Shown: one piece after another, positions 27,201 to 36,239 of the stretch
How the letters are laid out: the number at the start of each line of letters is the position of its first letter
Numbering within the stretch: the first letter of the stretch is position 1
Notes under the pieces: model-generated
Database searches by the model: none
The model's input: the letters and a program-made list of their open reading frames with translations, nothing else
Told to the model about the DNA's origin: nothing
NCBI RefSeq assembly: GCF_011839805.1
Contig: NZ_VWPY01000004.1
Span: forward strand, 1-64,000
Direction of reading: 5' to 3'
DNA length: 64,000 nt
From: Kineococcus rubinsiae
GTDB lineage: Bacteria > Actinomycetota > Actinomycetes > Actinomycetales > Kineococcaceae
Program-made: the position numbers and the translations under genes

Positions 27201-27273
27201 TAGCCCCGACGGGATTCGAACCCGCGCTACCGCCTTGAGAGGGCGGCGTGCTAGGCCGCTACACAACGGGGCC
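27201..27273 (-). tRNA. tRNA-Glu (anticodon CTC)
   Basis: 73 nt without an encoded CCA. The acceptor arm GGCCCCG pairs with CGGGGCT (one G-U). The anticodon arm CCGCC-CTCTCAA-GGCGG gives CTC, and the T-arm is GCGGG-TTCGAAT-CCCGT. Reads GAG codons. Confidence 0.96.
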
Positions 27274-27351
27274 CTAGCTGTCGTCCTGCGGTGGTCTCCC
27301 ACCGGCCGGACTGCCGTGCAGAGCATACCTTCTCAGGAGCTCTTCGCAGCG

Positions 27352-27423
27352 CTGGGGTACCAGGACTCGAACCTAGACTAACTGGACCAGAACCAGTCGT
27401 GCTGCCAATTACACCATACCCCA
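27352..27423 (-). tRNA. tRNA-Gln (anticodon CTG)
   Basis: 72 nt without an encoded CCA. Acceptor TGGGGTA pairs with TACCCCA. The anticodon arm ACTGG-TTCTGGT-CCAGT gives CTG, and the T-arm carries GGTTCGAGTCC. It sits 78 bp upstream of tRNA-Glu and about 100 bp downstream of gltX. Confidence 0.96.
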
Positions 27424-27521
27424 TGGCGAACTCCCGACCAGCAGAACCGCTCGGGTGCGTGGACGACCATACCGGCTGGCGTCCCCGCTCCCAAATCGGC
27501 TCCGGCCGGCGGGAGCTGAGC

Positions 27522-29048
27522 TCACGCCGCCGGCAGCTCGGCGCGCAGGCGCCGCAGCCGGGCGAGGGAGGAGTCGCGGCCGAGGATCTCCATCGACTCG
27601 AACAGCGGGGGCGAGACGCGCCGTCCCGTGACCGCCGTGCGCAGGGGCCCGAAGGCGAACTTGGGCTTGATGCCAAGCCCCTCCACGACCGCGGCGCGCA
27701 GCGCGGCCTCCAGGGCCGGGGTCGTCCACTCCCCCAGCCCCTCCAGCGCCGCGAGACCCGCGTCGAGGACGTCGGCCGCCTCGGGCCGCAGCGCGGCGAG
27801 GGCCTCGGGCTCGAGCACGAGGTCCCCGTCGGCGGCGAAGAGGAAGCCGAGCATCCCCGGCGCCTGGCCGAGCAGCGTCATGCGCTCCTGCACCAGCGGG
27901 GCGGCGGCCGCGAGGCGCTCGAGCTGCGCCGCGGTCGGCTCCGCGGGCAGGACGCCCGCCGCCTGCAGGTAGGGCACGAGCCGCTGCCGGAAGTCCTCCG
28001 GCGCGAGCAGGCGCAGGTGCGTGGCGTTGATCGCCTCGGCCTTGGCCTGGTCGAAGCGCGCGGGCGAGGCGTTGACGTCGGCGACGTCGAAGGCCGCGAC
28101 GAGCTCCTCGACGCTGAACACGTCGCGGTCCTCGGCGATGCTCCAGCCGAGCAGCGCGAGGTAGTTGAGCAGGCCCTCGGGCACGAAGCCGCGGTCGCGG
28201 TGCAGGAAGAGGTTCGACTCGGGGTCGCGCTTGGAGAGCTTCTTGTTGCCCTCGCCCATGACGTAGGGCAGGTGCCCGAAGCGCGGGGCGCCGTGCGCGG
28301 CGCCGATGTCCACGAGCGCGTCGTACAGCGCCAGCTGGCGGGCGGTGGAGGACAGCAGGTCCTCGCCGCGCAGGACGTGCGTGATGCGCATGAGCGCGTC
28401 GTCGACGGGGTTGACGAGCGTGTAGAGCGGCTCGCCGTTGGCGCGCACCAGGACCGGGTCGGGGAAGGACCCGGCCTTGAACTCGATGCGGCCGCGGACC
28501 AGGTCGTCGAAGGAGTAGTCCTTCGCCGGCACGCGCAGGCGCAGCGTCGGCCGGCGGCCCTCGGAGCGGAACGCCGCGACCTGCTCGGGCGTGAGGTCCC
28601 GGTCGAAGCCGTCGTAGCCCAGCGCGGTCGAGCGGCCGGCCTCGCGGTGGCGCGCGTCGATCTCCTCCGCGGTGGAGTACGACTCGTACAGGTGCCCCGC
28701 GGCGACCAGCCGCGCGATCACGTCGGCGTAGACCTCCCGGCGCCCGCTCTGGCGGTAGGGGCCGTCGGGCCCGCCCACGTCGATGCCCTCGTCCCAGTCC
28801 AGGCCCAGCCAGCGCAGCGCCTCGAGGATCTGGCCGTAGCTCTCCTCGGAGTCGCGGGCCGCGTCGGTGTCCTCGATGCGGAACACGAGCTTGCCGCCCG
28901 TGTGCCGGGCGTAGGCCCAGTTGAACAGCGCGGTCCGGATCAGGCCCACGTGGGGCGTGCCCGTCGGGGACGGGCAGAAGCGGACCCGCACCTCCGAGGG
29001 GGCGGTCGCGGAGGGGGTGGCGGCGGCGGCGGGAGTGGCGTCAGTCAT
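27522..29048 (-). CDS. gltX: Glutamate--tRNA ligase
   Basis: Class I aminoacyl-tRNA synthetase, 508 residues. The HIGH motif is in [20 protein letters not shown] and KMSKS in KKLSKRDPE. The zinc-finger Cys residues found in some GluRS are absent. The N-terminus has a 20-residue Ala/Thr/Pro extension. In actinobacteria GluRS usually also charges tRNA-Gln, which is then amidated by GatCAB; the tRNA-Gln and tRNA-Glu genes just downstream fit that. A TAGGCT box 9 nt before the ATG suggests leaderless expression. Confidence 0.97.
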   Translation of the reverse strand: MTDATPAAAATPSATAPSEVRVRFCPSPTGTPHVGLIRTALFNWAYARHTGGKLVFRIEDTDAARDSEESYGQILEALRWLGLDWDEGIDVGGPDGPYRQSGRREVYADVIARLVAAGHLYESYSTAEEIDARHREAGRSTALGYDGFDRDLTPEQVAAFRSEGRRPTLRLRVPAKDYSFDDLVRGRIEFKAGSFPDPVLVRANGEPLYTLVNPVDDALMRITHVLRGEDLLSSTARQLALYDALVDIGAAHGAPRFGHLPYVMGEGNKKLSKRDPESNLFLHRDRGFVPEGLLNYLALLGWSIAEDRDVFSVEELVAAFDVADVNASPARFDQAKAEAINATHLRLLAPEDFRQRLVPYLQAAGVLPAEPTAAQLERLAAAAPLVQERMTLLGQAPGMLGFLFAADGDLVLEPEALAALRPEAADVLDAGLAALEGLGEWTTPALEAALRAAVVEGLGIKPKFAFGPLRTAVTGRRVSPPLFESMEILGRDSSLARLRRLRAELPAA

Positions 29049-29057
29049 GGCGCGAGC

Positions 29058-29063
29058 AGCCTA
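29058..29063 (-). promoter_or_regulatory. -10 box (TAGGCT) of gltX, probably leaderless
   Basis: TAGGCT lies 9 nt before the gltX ATG and no Shine-Dalgarno is visible. Confidence 0.45.
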
Positions 29064-29145
29064 CGGCGGCGCGCCGGTGCGCTGCTCCCTCAGGCGCCGC
29101 GACGCCGCCCGCGACCCGGGGCGCCCGGAGGCCCCGGGGAACCCC

Positions 29146-29946
29146 TCAGGGGGCCACGAACGGCGTGACGAGGACCCCGAGGCCCTCGACCTCGATCTCC
29201 GTGCGGTCCCCGGCCCGGACCGGCCCGACGCCCGCCGGCGTCCCGGTGAGGATCACGTCGCCGGGCAGCAGGGTCATGGCCGTCGTCACGTGGGCGACGA
29301 TCGCCGCGACGTCGTGGACCATGAGCGAGGTGCGGCCGTCCTGGACGGTCTCCCCGACGTCGTGGGCCCCGCGGAAGCGGCGCGTGGTGATGCGCAGGTC
29401 GGCGGGGTCGAGGTCGGTCTCGATCCACGGGCCCAGCGGGGTGAACCCGTCGGCGCCCTTGGCCCGCCACCACTGCTTGTCGCGGTCCTGCAGGTTCCGG
29501 GCGGTGATGTCGTTGGCGACGGTGTAGCCGAAGACCACCTCGGGCACCCGCTCGCGCGGCACGTCCTTGCAGATGCGGCCGATGACCACCGCGAGCTCCC
29601 CCTCGTAGTGCAGCTCTCCGCCCGCCCACGCCGGCACGGTCACGGGGTCGCCGGGGCCGGCGACCGAGGTGTTCGGCACCGTGAAGACGAGGGGTTCGAG
29701 GGGCAGCTCGTTGCCGAGCTCCTCGGCGTGCGCGGCGTAGTTGCGGCCGATGCCGAGGACCTTGCTGCGCGGGATGACGGGCGCGAGCAGCCGGGCGTCC
29801 GCGAGGGCGACGCGCTCCCCGGTCGGCGCCAGCGCGGCGTACAGCGGGTCCCCCGAGACGACGAGGAGCTCCTCCTCGCCCACCGGGCCCTCGACGATGC
29901 CGAAGCGGGGGTCGGAACCGCCGGCGGTGAACCTCGCGATGCGCAT
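29146..29946 (-). CDS. Fumarylacetoacetate hydrolase family protein
   Basis: 266 residues. The metal site typical of FAH enzymes is in YEGELAVVIGR and GYTVANDITARNLQ. The substrate segment NTSVAGPGDPVTVP and the C-terminal GDVILTGTPAGVGPV are also typical. The family cleaves or decarboxylates acylpyruvates or 2-hydroxyhepta-2,4-dienedioates. Single actinobacterial copies next to gltX are commonly acylpyruvase- or oxaloacetate-decarboxylase-like, but substrate cannot be read from sequence. Start ATG, 7 nt after a TAGGCT box, so probably leaderless. Confidence 0.88.
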   Translation of the reverse strand: MRIARFTAGGSDPRFGIVEGPVGEEELLVVSGDPLYAALAPTGERVALADARLLAPVIPRSKVLGIGRNYAAHAEELGNELPLEPLVFTVPNTSVAGPGDPVTVPAWAGGELHYEGELAVVIGRICKDVPRERVPEVVFGYTVANDITARNLQDRDKQWWRAKGADGFTPLGPWIETDLDPADLRITTRRFRGAHDVGETVQDGRTSLMVHDVAAIVAHVTTAMTLLPGDVILTGTPAGVGPVRAGDRTEIEVEGLGVLVTPFVAP

Positions 29947-29953
29947 GGCCGCC

Positions 29954-29959
29954 AGCCTA
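29954..29959 (-). promoter_or_regulatory. -10 box (TAGGCT) of the FAH gene, probably leaderless
   Basis: TAGGCT lies 7 nt before the ATG of the FAH-family gene, with no Shine-Dalgarno. Confidence 0.5.
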
Positions 29960-29992
29960 GGGGCGCGCCCGGAGGCGGCCGGGTCCGGGCGC

Positions 29993-30910
29993 CTACCCCA
30001 GGTCGGTCGCGGCGAAGGTGTCGCACTGCGCCGGGTCGCCGGTGCTGAACCCGGTGCTGAACCACCGCTGCCGCTGCTCGGACGTCCCGTGCGTGTACGA
30101 GCCGGGGTCGGTGCTGCCGTCGCCGAGGTTCGTCTGGATGAAGTCGTCGCCGATGCGCGCGGCCGCGTCCAGCGCCCGCGCGACGTCGTCGTCGGTGATG
30201 TCGCTGATCAGCGGCGCCCCGGAGTCGTCCGGGACGGTCGTGGCGTGGTTCGCCCACGTGCCGGCGTAGCAGTCGGCCTGCAGCTCCAGGCGGACGCTGC
30301 CGCTGGTCGGCCCCGTCTCCCCCGGCTGCACCTGGCCCGACGTCCCGACGAGGTCCTGCACGTGGTGGCCGTACTCGTGGGCGAGGACGTAGGCGTCGAC
30401 GAAGCTGCCGCCCTGGGCGCCGAAGCGGCTCTGCAGCTCGTCGAAGAACGACAGGTCGATGTAGACCAGCTGGTCGGCGGGGCAGTAGAAGGGCCCCGTC
30501 CCCGACGACGCGGCGCCGCAGCCGGTCTGGGTGGAGCCGGAGAAGAACACCGTGTCCGACGGCTGGTACCGGCTGCCGAGCAGGCCGCCCCAGTAGTCCT
30601 GGATCGACTCGATCTCCGCGACGACCGCGCACTCCCGCTTCGCGTCGGCGTCGGCACCGGTGCGGCAGGAGCCGGCGAGCTCGCTGCCGTCCACGGTCTG
30701 GCCCGCGCCCACCTGGTCGAAGGCGGAGCCCGCGGCGGAGTTCGTGCCGCCGCCGTCGCCGCCCCCGCCGAGGACGTTCAGCAGCACCACGACGATGAGG
30801 CCGACGATGCCCAGGCCACCGCCCCCGAACGCGAGCCCGCGCCCCGCACCGCCGCCGCGGCGGTCCTGCACGTTGCCGGTGTCGAGACTGGCGTCGTCCC
30901 GGAAGTCCAC
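29993..30910 (-). CDS. Neutral zinc metallopeptidase, YpfJ/KPN_02809 family
   Basis: 305 residues. A basic/Gly-rich N-terminus is followed by one membrane helix (LGIVGLIVVVLLNVLGG) and a large extracytoplasmic domain. The catalytic motif is AHEYGHHVQDLVG (HExxH), with a third ligand likely in LELQADCYAGTWA. Cys residues (GSCRTG, KRECAV, TGCGAA, FYCPAD) suggest disulfides. Substrate unknown. The start is set at the GTG giving VDFRDDASLD because AGGAGG then has 7-nt spacing; a GTG 6 bp earlier would leave almost none. Confidence 0.88.
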   Translation of the reverse strand: MDFRDDASLDTGNVQDRRGGGAGRGLAFGGGGLGIVGLIVVVLLNVLGGGGDGGGTNSAAGSAFDQVGAGQTVDGSELAGSCRTGADADAKRECAVVAEIESIQDYWGGLLGSRYQPSDTVFFSGSTQTGCGAASSGTGPFYCPADQLVYIDLSFFDELQSRFGAQGGSFVDAYVLAHEYGHHVQDLVGTSGQVQPGETGPTSGSVRLELQADCYAGTWANHATTVPDDSGAPLISDITDDDVARALDAAARIGDDFIQTNLGDGSTDPGSYTHGTSEQRQRWFSTGFSTGDPAQCDTFAATDLG

Positions 30911-30987
30911 GACCACTCCTCCTGCGGACGACCCTCGTCCTCGCGGGCCAGCGTGGCGGGGATCGGCCCACCGCGCCCGGCGGGACG

Positions 30988-32586
30988 TCAGCGGCGGGTG
31001 ACGCCCGAGCTGTGCAGGCCGTGCACGAGGCCGTCGACCAGGGCCTCCCAGCTGGCCTCGACGATGTTGCCGCCGACGCCGACCGTCTGCCAGCTGCGCA
31101 CGCCGTCGGTGGTCTCGATGAGGACCCGCGTGACCGCGTCGGTGCCGTGGGAGGAGTCGAGGATGCGGACCTTGAAGTCGGCCAGGGTGAACGTCTCGAG
31201 CTCGGGGTAGGCGGGCAGCAGCGCCGCCCGCAGCGCCGCGTCGAGCGCGTTGACAGGGCCGTTGCCCTCGCCCGTGGCGATGACCCGCTCGCCGCCGGCC
31301 CGCACCTTCACGGTGGCCTCGGAGACACGACCGCCGCCCGCCGTGGACTCGGTGATGACCCGCCAGCTCTCGACGTCGAAGAAGGACGGCCGGACGCCGG
31401 TCGTGTACTCCCGCAGCAGCAGGTCGAAGGAGGCGTCGGCGGCCTCGTAGGTGTAGCCCGCGGCCTCGTCGGCCTTCACGCGCTCCGTGAGCCGGCCCAG
31501 GGCCTCCCGGTCGCCGGAGAGGTCCACGCCGAGCTCGCGGCCCTTGAGCTCGATGCTCGCGCGGCCCGCCATGTCCGAGACGAGCATCCGCATGTCGTTG
31601 CCCACGGCCTGCGGGTCGATGTGCTGGTAGAGGTCGGGGTCGACGCGGATCGCGGACGCGTGCAGGCCGGCCTTGTGGGCGAAGGCGCTCGCCCCGTAGT
31701 ACGGCGCCCGGTTCACCGGGGGCACGTTGGTGATCTCCGCGACCGCGTGGGTGATGCGGGTGACCTCGCGGAGGGCGCCCTCCGGCAGCACCCGGCGGCC
31801 GGCCTTGAGCTCGAGGTCGGCCACGACCGTGACGAGGTCGGCGTTGCCGGTCCGCTCGCCGTAGCCGTTCAGCGTGCCCTGCACGTGGATCGCGCCCGCG
31901 TCGATCGCGGCGAGGGAGTTCGCCACGGCGCAGCCGGTGTCGTTGTGGGCGTGGATGCCCAGCGGCACGTCGACGGCCGCGTGCACCTCGGTGACGACGG
32001 ACGTCACCCACGGCGGGAGCATCCCGCCGTTGGTGTCGCACAGCACGACGACCTCCGCGCCGGCGTCGGCCGCGGCCCGCACGACGGCGAGGGCGTAGGC
32101 CGGGTCGTGGCGGTAGCCGTCGAAGAAGTGCTCCGCGTCGAGGAACACGCGGCGGTCCTCGCGGCGCAGCAGCGAGATCGTGTCGGCCACCATCGCGAGG
32201 TTCTCCTCGAGCGTGGTCCGCAGCGCGGCCGTGACGTGGCGGGCGTCGCTCTTGGCCACCAGCGTCACCACGGTCGTGCCCGCCTCGAGCAGCGCCCGCA
32301 CCTGGGGGTCGTCGCCCGCGCGGACCCCGGGCTTGCGGGTCGCGCCGAACGCCGCGAGCACGGAGCGCTCCAGCGTGAGCTCCTTCGCGGCGCGCGCGAA
32401 GAACTCGGTGTCGCGCGGGATCGCGCCCGGCCAGCCGCCCTCGACGAACCCGACGCCGAGCTCGTCGAGGTGCGCGGCCACCAGCAGCTTGTCGTGCACC
32501 GAGAGGGCGAGACCCTCCTGCTGCGCGCCGTCGCGCAGGGTCGTGTCGTAGACGTCGAAGCGGGCGGACGCCTCCAGCTCAGACAA
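30988..32586 (-). CDS. cimA: Citramalate synthase
   Basis: 532 residues, LeuA-like HMGL superfamily. DTTLRDGAQQEG is the metal-binding N-terminal motif. IHAHNDTGCAVANSLAAI and VQGTLNGYGERTGNADL complete the catalytic barrel, followed by the C-terminal allosteric domain. It condenses pyruvate with acetyl-CoA to (R)-citramalate, a threonine-independent route to 2-oxobutyrate for isoleucine. LeuCD and LeuB, both present here, carry out the following steps. Assignment as CimA rather than LeuA rests on length and the motif pattern. Its start overlaps the ilvE stop by 8 bp. Confidence 0.92.
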   Translation of the reverse strand: MSELEASARFDVYDTTLRDGAQQEGLALSVHDKLLVAAHLDELGVGFVEGGWPGAIPRDTEFFARAAKELTLERSVLAAFGATRKPGVRAGDDPQVRALLEAGTTVVTLVAKSDARHVTAALRTTLEENLAMVADTISLLRREDRRVFLDAEHFFDGYRHDPAYALAVVRAAADAGAEVVVLCDTNGGMLPPWVTSVVTEVHAAVDVPLGIHAHNDTGCAVANSLAAIDAGAIHVQGTLNGYGERTGNADLVTVVADLELKAGRRVLPEGALREVTRITHAVAEITNVPPVNRAPYYGASAFAHKAGLHASAIRVDPDLYQHIDPQAVGNDMRMLVSDMAGRASIELKGRELGVDLSGDREALGRLTERVKADEAAGYTYEAADASFDLLLREYTTGVRPSFFDVESWRVITESTAGGGRVSEATVKVRAGGERVIATGEGNGPVNALDAALRAALLPAYPELETFTLADFKVRILDSSHGTDAVTRVLIETTDGVRSWQTVGVGGNIVEASWEALVDGLVHGLHSSGVTRR

Positions 32587-33679
32587 GGCGGGTCATCCAG
32601 CCGTGCGGGTCCTCGGCGCGGCCGTACTGCAGGTCGAGCAGGGCGCTGCGGATCGAGGTGGTGACCTCACCGGGTTCGCCGGTGCCGTGCACGAGCTCGC
32701 CGTCGGAGGAGACGAGGCGACCGACGGGGGTGACGACCGCGGCTGTGCCGCAGGCGAAGACCTCCGTGATGCGGCCGGAGGCGACGCCCTCGCGCCACTC
32801 GTCGACGCTCACGCGGCGCTCGGTGACCTGGTGGCCGCGGTCGGCGGCGAGCTGCAGGATCGAGGAGCGGGTGATGCCCTCGAGGATCGTGCCCGTGAGC
32901 TCCGGGGTCAGGATGCTGCCGTCGTCGTGGACGAAGAACAGGTTCATCCCGCCCAGCTCCTCCACCCAGCGGCGCTCGGTGGAGTCGAGGAAGCACACCT
33001 GGTCGCAGCCGTGGGCCGACGCCTCGTCCTGCGCGGACAGGCTCGCGGCGTAGTTCCCGCCGCACTTGGCCGAGCCGGTCCCGCCCAGGGCGGCGCGCGT
33101 GTAGTTCTCCGACAGCCAGATCGACACGGGCTTCAGCCCCCCCGGGAAGTAGCTGCCCGCGGGCGAGGCGATCGCGAGGTAGGTGACCTCGCGGGCCGGG
33201 CGCACCCCGAGGAACGACTCCGTGGCCACCATGAACGGGCGCAGGTAGAGGGAGGACTCGCCCCCGCTGGGGACCCACGCCTCGTCGGCGCGCACGAGCG
33301 CCGCGATCGAGGCGAGGAACGCCTCCTGCGGCAGCTCGGGCAGCGCGAGGCGCTGCGCGGAGCGGGCGAAGCGGGCCGCGTTCGCCTCGGGCCGGAACGA
33401 CCACACGCTGCCGTCGTCGTGGCGGTAGGCCTTCAGCCCCTCGAAGATCTCCTGCGCGTAGTGCAGGACCGCGGCGGCCGGGTCGAGCTGCAGCGGGCCG
33501 TAGGGCACCACGCCCGCGTCGTGCCAGCCCTCGCCGGACGTCCACACCGCCCGCGCCATGTGGTCGGTGAAGTACCGCCCGAACCCGGGGCTCTCGAGGA
33601 TCTCCGCACGCCGGGCGCTCGCCACGGTCGCCGACGAGGCGGTGAGGGGGAACTCCAGGGCGGTGGTCGTGGCGCTCAT
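32579..33679 (-). CDS. ilvE: Branched-chain amino acid aminotransferase
   Basis: 366 residues, fold type IV PLP enzyme, which performs the last step of Val, Leu and Ile synthesis. The PLP lysine lies in GGTGSAKCGGNYAASL. QVCFLDSTERRWVEELGGMN and EVFACGTAAVVTPVG are typical of the BCAT family. It ends inside the first codons of cimA, so translation is coupled. Confidence 0.95.
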   Translation of the reverse strand: MSATTTALEFPLTASSATVASARRAEILESPGFGRYFTDHMARAVWTSGEGWHDAGVVPYGPLQLDPAAAVLHYAQEIFEGLKAYRHDDGSVWSFRPEANAARFARSAQRLALPELPQEAFLASIAALVRADEAWVPSGGESSLYLRPFMVATESFLGVRPAREVTYLAIASPAGSYFPGGLKPVSIWLSENYTRAALGGTGSAKCGGNYAASLSAQDEASAHGCDQVCFLDSTERRWVEELGGMNLFFVHDDGSILTPELTGTILEGITRSSILQLAADRGHQVTERRVSVDEWREGVASGRITEVFACGTAAVVTPVGRLVSSDGELVHGTGEPGEVTTSIRSALLDLQYGRAEDPHGWMTRLV

Positions 33680-33741
33680 GCGCTGATCTCCTCGGGCGAC
33701 GGGTGCGGCCCCGCCGACGGCTGGCGGGACGCCTCGACGGT

Positions 33742-33777
33742 ACCGCCGCGACCCCCGCTCGACGGGGGTGCGGCGGT
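33742..33777 (-). terminator. leuB terminator
   Basis: Stem ACCGCCGCGACCCCCG with CGGGGGTGCGGCGGT (one bulged base) in the 124-bp gap between leuB and ilvE. If active it separates leuB from ilvE-cimA. Confidence 0.6.
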
Positions 33778-33803
33778 CCCCGTCTCGGCGGGGTGGTGGT
33801 GGT

Positions 33804-34859
33804 TCAGGCGGTGGCGAGCTCGGCGAGCGCGTCGCCGACGGTCTGGGTGCTGCGCGGGCCGGACACCTCGCCGGAGGCGCGCCGCGCGAGGTCGGCGGTC
33901 ACGGCGCCGTCGACCCGGCGCGAGGCCGCGTCGAGGCCGAGGTGGTCCAGCAGCAGGGCGACGCTCAGCACGGCGGCCGTCGGGTCGGCCAGCTGCTTGC
34001 CGGCGATGTCCGGCGCCGAACCGTGCACGGGCTCGAACATGCTGGGCGCCGTGCGGTCCGGGTTGATGTTGCCCGACGCCGCGAGGCCGATGCCGCCGGT
34101 GATCGCGGCGGCCAGGTCGGTGAGGATGTCGCCGAACAGGTTGTCGGTGACGATCACGTCGAAGCGCGACGGGTTGGTGACCATGAAGATGGTCGCGGCG
34201 TCCACGTGCAGGTAGTCCACGGCCACGTCGGGGAACTCCGCGCCCACCGCGTCGACCGTGCGCCGCCACAGGTGCCCGGCGTGCACGAGGACGTTGTGCT
34301 TGTGCACCAGCGTGAGCTTCTTCCGCGGGCGGGCCTGCGCGCGGCGGAAGGCGTCGCGCACGACGCGCTCGACGCCGTAGGCGGTGTTGACGCTGACCTC
34401 GGTCGCGATCTCGTGGGGCGTGCCGACCCGCAGCGCACCGCCGTTGCCGACGTAGGGCCCCTCGGTGCCCTCGCGCACGACGACGAAGTCGACCGCACCC
34501 GGGTCGCCCAGGGGCGTCGGGACGCCGGGGAAGAGGGTGGACGGGCGGAGGTTCACGTAGTGGTCCAGCTCGAAGCGCAGCTTCAGCAGCAGGCCCCGCT
34601 CGAGGACCCCGCTCGGCACGCTCGGGTCACCGACGGCGCCCAGCAGGATCGCGTCGTGGCCGCGGACCTCGGCGAGCACCGAGTCCGGCAGGGCCTCGCC
34701 CGTCGCGTGCCAGCGGCGCGCACCGAGGTCGTACTCGGTGGTCTCGACGCGCTGGCCGGTCCCCTCCAGCACGGCGTGCAGCACCTTCCTGGCCTCGGCC
34801 GTCACCTCGGTCCCGATGCCGTCGCCCGGGATGACCGCCAGTCGCAGTGTGTCCGCCAT
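33804..34859 (-). CDS. leuB: 3-isopropylmalate dehydrogenase
   Basis: 351 residues. NAD-dependent oxidative decarboxylation of 3-isopropylmalate in leucine synthesis, and of the methylmalate intermediate in the citramalate route. [41 protein letters not shown] and the [14 protein letters not shown] motif are present. The ATG is 8 nt after a TACCCT box with no Shine-Dalgarno. A predicted NdgR-type site lies about 50 bp upstream. Confidence 0.96.
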   Translation of the reverse strand: MADTLRLAVIPGDGIGTEVTAEARKVLHAVLEGTGQRVETTEYDLGARRWHATGEALPDSVLAEVRGHDAILLGAVGDPSVPSGVLERGLLLKLRFELDHYVNLRPSTLFPGVPTPLGDPGAVDFVVVREGTEGPYVGNGGALRVGTPHEIATEVSVNTAYGVERVVRDAFRRAQARPRKKLTLVHKHNVLVHAGHLWRRTVDAVGAEFPDVAVDYLHVDAATIFMVTNPSRFDVIVTDNLFGDILTDLAAAITGGIGLAASGNINPDRTAPSMFEPVHGSAPDIAGKQLADPTAAVLSVALLLDHLGLDAASRRVDGAVTADLARRASGEVSGPRSTQTVGDALAELATA

Positions 34860-34867
34860 GAGCGGCG

Positions 34868-34873
34868 AGGGTA
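34868..34873 (-). promoter_or_regulatory. -10 box (TACCCT) of leuB, probably leaderless
   Basis: TACCCT lies 8 nt before the leuB ATG and there is no Shine-Dalgarno. Confidence 0.5.
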
Positions 34874-34896
34874 GCGGCGACCCGGACGACCATCCA

Positions 34897-34932
34897 GCAT
34901 GCGGTCACCGCGTCTCGGCATGCGGACACCGC
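34897..34932. promoter_or_regulatory. Predicted NdgR-type site and 21-bp-spaced direct repeat upstream of leuB
   Basis: 34910-34930 reads GCGTCTC-GGCATGC-GGACACC, matching the 7-7-7 layout of the leuC/ndgR operator. It is embedded in a direct repeat, GCATGCGGTCACCGC (34897) and GCATGCGGACACCGC (34918), spaced exactly 21 bp or two helical turns. This suggests two regulator dimers on one DNA face. Confidence 0.5.
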
Positions 34933-35013
34933 CGTCCGCCGGCCGCGGCCTCCACCCCGGGGGTGACGCGGCGCTCCGCCCGCAGGCTGACGCCGCGCGG
35001 GCACCCGCCCGCC

Positions 35014-35019
35014 TACGCT
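35014..35019 (+). promoter_or_regulatory. -10 box (TACGCT) of the sensor kinase gene, probably leaderless
   Basis: TACGCT ends 6 nt before the GTG at 35026. Confidence 0.5.
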
Positions 35020-35025
35020 CGGCAG

Positions 35026-36192
35026 GTGCCGCAGGAGACCCTCGTCGACCGCACGAGCGCCTGGTTCCGCGACCACGTCCTGCTCGTCGACAGCGCGCTG
35101 GCCGCGGTCATCACGCTCGTCGGCCTCTACCAGGCGGGCGCCTACGGCGTCGCCGCCACGTTCTGCGCCCTGCTCCTGTGCGCCCCCCTGGCGCTGCGCC
35201 GCGTGCAGCCCGCCCTGTCCGGGGTCGTCGTCGCCGTCGGGGGCCTGCTGCAGCTGCAGCAGGTGAACACGGCCCTGCTCGCCGACGTCGCCGTGCTCTT
35301 CTCCCTGTACGCGCTCGCGGCCTACGCGCCCCGGTGGGCGTCGCTGGGGGGGCTGGTCCTGGCCCTGATCGGGTCGGCGCTGGTGGCGCTGCGCTACTAC
35401 AGCCTCGAGGGCTTCGTGGTCCTCGCGATCGTCGCGCTGTTCTCGGCCGTCACCTCCCTCGCCAGCTGGGCGCTGGGCAGCTTCCAGCGGGTGCGGCGCC
35501 AGTACGTCGAGCAGCTGGCCGAGCGCGCCCGGCTGCTGGAGGTGGAGCGGGAGAACGAGTCCCGCCTGGCCGTGACCGGCGAGCGCCAGCGCATCGCCCG
35601 GGAGATGCACGACGTCGTGGCCCACTCCCTGTCGGTGATCATCGCCCAGGCCGACGGCGGCCGGTACGCCGCGCGCACCGACCCGGCGGTCGGGGTCGAC
35701 GCGCTGGAGACGATCTCGGCGACGGGCCGGCAGGCGCTGACCGACATGCGCAGCCTGCTCGGCGTCCTGCGGACCGGGCCCGGCGACGAGCGGACGCCGC
35801 AGCCCGACGTCTCCCGCATCCCCGACCTCGTGCAGGGCGTGCGGGCCAGCGGCCTCGACGTCACCGTCGACGTCGCGGGCACGCCGCGCCCCCTGCCCCC
35901 GGCCGTGCAGCTCGCCGCCTACCGGATCGTCCAGGAGTCCCTGACCAACGTGCTCAAGCACGCCGGGCCGGCCGCCTCCGCCCACGTCGAGGTGCGCTGG
36001 GACGCCGACGCCCTGCGCCTGGCCGTGGACGACGACGGCCGCGGGGCGTCCGCGCTCGTGCCCGCCGCACCCGGCGGTCAGGGCCTGCTCGGGATGTCCG
36101 AGCGGGCCCGCCTGCACGGGGGGTCGGTGACCGCCGCCCCCCGCCCCGGCGGCGGGTTCCGCGTCGCCGCCACGCTGCCCTGTCCCCGCTGA
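35026..36192 (+). CDS. Sensor histidine kinase, NarL/DesK type
   Basis: 388 residues. Four to five N-terminal membrane helices (residues about 20-150) with short loops, so it probably senses the membrane or within it. A short coiled coil leads to the HisKA_3 dimerisation domain with phospho-acceptor His195 in RIAREMHDVVAHSL. The ATPase domain has the N-box QESLTNVLKHAG and G-box DDDGRG, then GLLGMSERARLHGG. It is followed 47 bp later by a LuxR-type response regulator and should phosphorylate it. Start GTG after a TACGCT box. Confidence 0.92.
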   Translation: MPQETLVDRTSAWFRDHVLLVDSALAAVITLVGLYQAGAYGVAATFCALLLCAPLALRRVQPALSGVVVAVGGLLQLQQVNTALLADVAVLFSLYALAAYAPRWASLGGLVLALIGSALVALRYYSLEGFVVLAIVALFSAVTSLASWALGSFQRVRRQYVEQLAERARLLEVERENESRLAVTGERQRIAREMHDVVAHSLSVIIAQADGGRYAARTDPAVGVDALETISATGRQALTDMRSLLGVLRTGPGDERTPQPDVSRIPDLVQGVRASGLDVTVDVAGTPRPLPPAVQLAAYRIVQESLTNVLKHAGPAASAHVEVRWDADALRLAVDDDGRGASALVPAAPGGQGLLGMSERARLHGGSVTAAPRPGGGFRVAATLPCPR

Positions 36193-36239
36193 CCACCACC
36201 TCCGACTCCGCCTCCGACCAGCTCCGACGAAGGGTTCCC

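Noticed and set aside
30988-32041. Extension of the metallopeptidase frame upstream into cimA
   Set aside because: The extension is an out-of-frame reading of cimA; the conserved protein starts at VDFRDDAS with AGGAGG correctly spaced.
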